A stretch of 8,438 nt of DNA from positions 1-8,438 of the forward strand of contig SMXJ01000068.1 in the NCBI GenBank assembly GCA_004356305.1, read 5' to 3'. Below the pieces are notes generated by a model. It made no database searches. It saw only the letters and a program-made list of their open reading frames with translations, and had not been told where the DNA came from. This DNA comes from Bacteroidota bacterium. GTDB taxonomy: Bacteria > Bacteroidota > Bacteroidia > Flavobacteriales > Flavobacteriaceae. Below, piece by piece: positions 5,539 to 8,438 of this stretch. Position 1 is the stretch's first letter. Each line of letters starts with the position of its first letter. A program made the position numbers and the translations under genes.

Positions 5539-6817
5539 CCAATTAAAAAAGTACGTTTTAGCAACTTATGGCGCATGCGTGATTAAATGCATGGCAGTAT
5601 TGTATTTGGTTTTTATATGCCAGATCGCATTTTCGAAAACCGTTACAGTAAGTTTGGATGGTCCGCAAAAATCCATTCAAAATGCCATAAATAGCGCTTC
5701 TCCTTTCGATACTATTTTAGTAAAATCCGGACGTTACATCGAGTTTAATATTCAGATTGATAAACCATTATTCATTATCGGTGAAGATCGGCCGATCATT
5801 GATGGTGATCATAAAGCAGAGATCATCACGATCATGTCGGATAGTGTGCTTTTCAAAGGATTTCAAATACAGCATGTTGGATTTTCCTTTACAAAAGATT
5901 GGGCAGGAATTAAAATAGACAATAAGGATTATTGCACGATTGAGGACAATATTTTGCTCGACACGTACTTCGGGATATATCTTAAAAAATCAGATCATAT
6001 TATTCTAAAAAACAATGTTTTGGCAGGTATACCTAAGAACGAAGTAAATTCCGGAAACGGTATTCATCTATGGTATTGTGAGAACGCTCATATAGAGGGG
6101 AATGAAATTCGTGGACACAGAGATGGTATATATTTTGAATTTGTGGAAAACAGTAAGATTATCGGAAATTTGAGCGAGAACAATATCCGCTATGGGTTGC
6201 ATTTTATGTTTTCAAACCATGACGACTATATTGGCAATACATTTAAAAATAACGGTACCGGTGTTGCAGTGATGTTTTCGCGGTTTATACTTATGAAGAA
6301 CAACACTTTCATTGATAACTGGGGCACCACCAATTATGGATTACTTTTCAAGGAAATTTATGATGGCGAGCTCTCAGGTAATTTATTCCAAAACAATACA
6401 ACGGCTATTTTTGCAGATGGCTCCAACAGAATAAAAATTATAAATAATGAATTTCGGAAAAATGGATGGGCCATGAATATATTTAGCAGTTGTATGGATA
6501 ATGAGATTGCATACAACAATTTTATATCCAACACGTTCGACCTGACCACTAACGGAACCAGGAATACAAATGACTATCACGATAATTACTGGGATCAATA
6601 TGCGGGGTATGACTTAGACAAGGATGGTATTGGGGATGTTCCTTACCGACCTGTTCGATTATTTTCTTACCTGATCGGAAAAGTTCCGGAGTCCATCATA
6701 CTATTAAGAAGTTTATTCATTGATATGATAAATATTGCAGAGAAGATAGCGCCCGTGCTCACTCCGCAATCATTGATGGACGAGCGGCCAAAGATGAAAC
6801 CAAATACATATGATTGA
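5525..6817 (+). CDS. nosD: NosD, periplasmic beta-helix copper-maturation protein
   Basis: This 430-residue protein combines an export signal with a right-handed parallel beta-helix of the NosD/CASH type. The repeated N-x-I-x-x-N-x-F and G-I-x-L/F rungs run from about residue 45 to 355. The diagnostic NosD tail follows: N354-Y-W-D-Q-Y-A-G-Y, then D363-L-D-K-D-G-I-G-D371-V-P-Y-R-P, and a hydrophobic C-terminal stretch (about 380-415). NosD associates with the NosFY ABC transporter in the periplasm and takes part in building CuZ. The reading frame starts within nosL (14-nt overlap). With the start at 5525, the hydrophobic signal core (about 24-37, cleavage probably after I-A-F-S) is preceded by an unusually long n-region. 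M23 (5591) would give a compact signal peptide and abolish the overlap, so the true start is uncertain. The frame overlaps nosF by 8 nt. Confidence 0.94.
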   Translation: MQRINQLKKYVLATYGACVIKCMAVLYLVFICQIAFSKTVTVSLDGPQKSIQNAINSASPFDTILVKSGRYIEFNIQIDKPLFIIGEDRPIIDGDHKAEIITIMSDSVLFKGFQIQHVGFSFTKDWAGIKIDNKDYCTIEDNILLDTYFGIYLKKSDHIILKNNVLAGIPKNEVNSGNGIHLWYCENAHIEGNEIRGHRDGIYFEFVENSKIIGNLSENNIRYGLHFMFSNHDDYIGNTFKNNGTGVAVMFSRFILMKNNTFIDNWGTTNYGLLFKEIYDGELSGNLFQNNTTAIFADGSNRIKIINNEFRKNGWAMNIFSSCMDNEIAYNNFISNTFDLTTNGTRNTNDYHDNYWDQYAGYDLDKDGIGDVPYRPVRLFSYLIGKVPESIILLRSLFIDMINIAEKIAPVLTPQSLMDERPKMKPNTYD

Positions 6818-7526
6818 AATAAAGGGGATAAAGAAAAATTTCGGAAAGCTGGAGGTGTTGAAAGGATTTGATTTTTCATTATCTGATGGAAATATCACTG
6901 CTGTCCTTGGCCCGAATGGTTCAGGCAAGACCACATTGATTAAGTCGATTCTAGGTTTGGTACTCCCTTCTTCCGGAGAGATATTTTTTGATGGTAAACC
7001 AATAAAAAAAGATTGGGAATATCGACGCAATATTGGATATCTGCCACAAATCGCCCGCTTTCCTGAGAACCTGAAAGTAAGGGAGTTGTTCAGTCTCATC
7101 GAAGATATTCGTGGGGAAGAAGGAAATTCTGAAGAATTGGTTTCAATGTTTAAACTTGAAAGTTTTTTAACTAAAAAACTTAGGCAGCTTTCCGGTGGAA
7201 CGAGGCAAAAAGTGAATATTGTCATGACATTTATGTTTGACAGCCCGGTGTATATATTGGATGAACCAACAACAGGTCTTGATCCTATTGCATTAATTCG
7301 GCTAAAAGATTTTATTCTTGAAAAAAAGAAACAAGGGAAAACCTTTTTAATTACGACCCATATCATGAGACTGGTGGAAGAATTGGCGGATGAGTTGATA
7401 TTTTTGTTGGAAGGGAAGGTATACTTTAAAGGAACACATAGTGAAATGATGGAGTCTCAAAATGAGGATAATCTAGAGCGAGCCATTGCCAAAATTTTAG
7501 AAAAGGAAGATGCTAAAGATTCTTAA
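6810..7526 (+). CDS. nosF: NosF, ABC transporter ATPase for NosZ maturation
   Basis: This 238-residue ATPase has every ABC motif: Walker A G34-P-N-G-S-G-K40-T, Q-loop Q80 (G-Y-L-P-Q), signature L127-S-G-G-T131, Walker B Y-I-L-D151-E152, D-loop G-L-D158, and H-loop H184 (I-T-T-H). It is the cytoplasmic motor of the NosDFY complex, coupling ATP hydrolysis to supply of material for CuZ assembly in the periplasm. It overlaps the 3' end of nosD by 8 nt and the start of nosY by 17 nt, consistent with stoichiometric coupled translation. The length is slightly below the roughly 300 residues of many NosF proteins because there is little C-terminal extension. The context, between nosD and nosY, separates it from generic ABC-2 type ATPases. 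Confidence 0.95.
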   Translation: MIEIKGIKKNFGKLEVLKGFDFSLSDGNITAVLGPNGSGKTTLIKSILGLVLPSSGEIFFDGKPIKKDWEYRRNIGYLPQIARFPENLKVRELFSLIEDIRGEEGNSEELVSMFKLESFLTKKLRQLSGGTRQKVNIVMTFMFDSPVYILDEPTTGLDPIALIRLKDFILEKKKQGKTFLITTHIMRLVEELADELIFLLEGKVYFKGTHSEMMESQNEDNLERAIAKILEKEDAKDS

Positions 7527-8292
7527 ATATAGTTTTTTTGATTTGATCAGGAGTCGTTGGAGTATCATCTACTTCCTTTTCTATTTTGTTACTGGAATGG
7601 TATTGCTATATCTCAGCAATGATGTGTCCAAAGCCATAGTCAGTTTAATGAACATCACATTTATCCTCACTCCCTTGATTGGGACAATTTTCGGGGTAAT
7701 GAATTTCTACAATTCTCGTGAGTTTATTGAGCTATTACTCGCTCAACCTATACCAAGAAAAAGAATATTCCTTGGCATGTTTTTAGGAATAAGTCTTTCG
7801 CTATCATTGAGTTTATTGCTGGGAATGGGTCTGCCGTTTGTGATATATGGTGTATTCTTTTCTAGCAGTGTATCAAGTCTGCTGATGCTTCTTTTATCCG
7901 GAATTTTTCTCACTTGCATATTTACAGCATTATCATTTTACATAGCATTGATTAATGAAAACAGGCTTAAAGGCTTTGGTATGGCTATTTTAGTATGGCT
8001 TTTCCTGGCATTTATTTATGATGGAATATTTTTGCTTTCTCTCCTTCTTTTACAAGAATACCCCATAGAAAAATTTGCAATAGGCATGTCGCTGTTCAAT
8101 CCAATAGATTTAAGTCGAATATTAATCATGCTGAAATTGGATATCTCTGCATTGATGGGATATACCGGAGCTGTTTTTAATAAATTTTTTGGCAATAACA
8201 CCGGAATGCTAATTTCAATATCCGCACTGGCCACCTGGACAATTGTCCCTGTTCTCCTAATTCTTAAAAAAAGCTTTAAAAAGGATTTTTGA
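7510..8292 (+). CDS. nosY: NosY, ABC-2 type membrane permease of the NosDFY complex
   Basis: This 260-residue protein has six predicted membrane helices, at about 15-36, 43-66, 86-116, 122-148, 156-181 and 232-256. The segment between helices 2 and 3, N-S-R-E-F-I-E-L-L-L-A-Q-P-I-P-R (about 67-82), resembles the amphipathic coupling region found in ABC-2 permeases, including NosY. It pairs with NosF in the membrane and docks NosD outside. The gene starts inside nosF (17-nt overlap) with a weak purine-rich AAGGAAG just before the ATG. No intrinsic terminator is visible after the stop, so transcription may continue past the window. Length and topology are normal for the family. Confidence 0.92.
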   Translation: MLKILKYSFFDLIRSRWSIIYFLFYFVTGMVLLYLSNDVSKAIVSLMNITFILTPLIGTIFGVMNFYNSREFIELLLAQPIPRKRIFLGMFLGISLSLSLSLLLGMGLPFVIYGVFFSSSVSSLLMLLLSGIFLTCIFTALSFYIALINENRLKGFGMAILVWLFLAFIYDGIFLLSLLLLQEYPIEKFAIGMSLFNPIDLSRILIMLKLDISALMGYTGAVFNKFFGNNTGMLISISALATWTIVPVLLILKKSFKKDF

Positions 8293-8309
8293 TTAGGTAA
8301 CAGGTGCTG

Positions 8310-8351
8310 GGTTCTTGTTTCTAGGTACTAGGTTCTTGTTTCTAGGTATTA
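8310..8351 (+). repeat. Two 21-bp tandem repeats downstream of nosY
   Basis: The unit GGTTCTTGTTTCTAGGTA plus CTA occurs at 8310-8330. It repeats at 8331-8351 with one change (C8328 to T8349). A degraded related stretch (TTAGGTAACAGGTGCTG) precedes it at 8294-8310, and AGGT continues after it at 8351-8354. It is non-coding and lies 18 nt past the nosY stop. Similar TAGGTACTAGG/GGTTCTTG-type degenerate repeats are familiar between genes in Bacteroidota. It could mark a recombination point at the edge of the cluster. Confidence 0.75.
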
Positions 8352-8438
8352 GGTCAATTGGATTATAATACTCCCCAATAATCAGACCACTGCTTAAGTT
8401 GAAATAATTATTAAATTGGCAGTACACATGAAAGCAAA

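Noticed and set aside
6770..7366. A 198-codon open frame on the - strand
   Set aside because: It is antisense to the end of nosD and to nosF. The nosF Walker A and signature motifs are in the + frame, and the antisense product resembles nothing.
8428..8438. ATG AAA GCA at the right edge as the start of another gene
   Set aside because: Only eleven bases are visible, so a coding region cannot be supported.

Overview
The window carries most of an atypical (clade II, Sec-exported) nitrous oxide reductase gene cluster, with a structured, apparently non-coding group II intron upstream of it. The host is most likely a member of the Bacteroidota (Cytophaga/Flavobacterium type). This rests on AT-rich DNA, genes without recognisable Shine-Dalgarno sequences, a promoter element resembling the Bacteroidota -7 box (TAnnTTTG), a lipoprotein NosZ, and a gene order (Crp/Fnr regulator, cytochrome c, nosZ, small membrane protein, nosL, nosD, nosF, nosY) that I associate with that phylum. 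The phylum call is inference; the gene identities are read from motifs.

Positions 1 to about 844 hold no credible protein gene. From about position 55 the DNA becomes GC-richer than its AT-rich flanks and contains many short hairpins. It ends in a sequence that folds as group II intron domain V (771-803) and domain VI (806-840), with a single bulged adenosine at 836 and a 3' AY end at 843-844. No reverse transcriptase/maturase is present, so it is an ORF-less intron or remnant. Positions 845-1078 are intergenic and hold two short GC-rich palindromes.

Positions 1079-1678 encode a Crp/Fnr-family regulator without the cysteine cluster of Fe-S FNR proteins. The next gap contains a perfect FNR/DNR-like palindrome (1741-1754), and about 30 bp further on a -7-like box (1778-1785), a geometry that fits class II activation. 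It precedes a lipoprotein monohaem cytochrome c (1811-2305) and nosZ (2348-4333). NosZ retains all seven CuZ histidines and all side-chain CuA ligands. A strong intrinsic terminator (4386-4420) follows nosZ.

A second, tightly overlapping unit then runs to 8292: a four-helix membrane protein of unknown function (possibly NosB-like), then NosL (copper lipoprotein), NosD (periplasmic beta-helix), NosF (ATPase) and NosY (permease). The reading frames overlap by 4, 14, 8 and 17 nt, which implies translational coupling. In the known system NosDFY with NosL deliver copper/sulfur for CuZ assembly, while a cytochrome c passes electrons to CuA; the lipoprotein cytochrome encoded next to NosZ is the obvious candidate donor here. 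After nosY the DNA is intergenic with a 21-bp tandem repeat (8310-8351). The window ends before any further gene can be supported.
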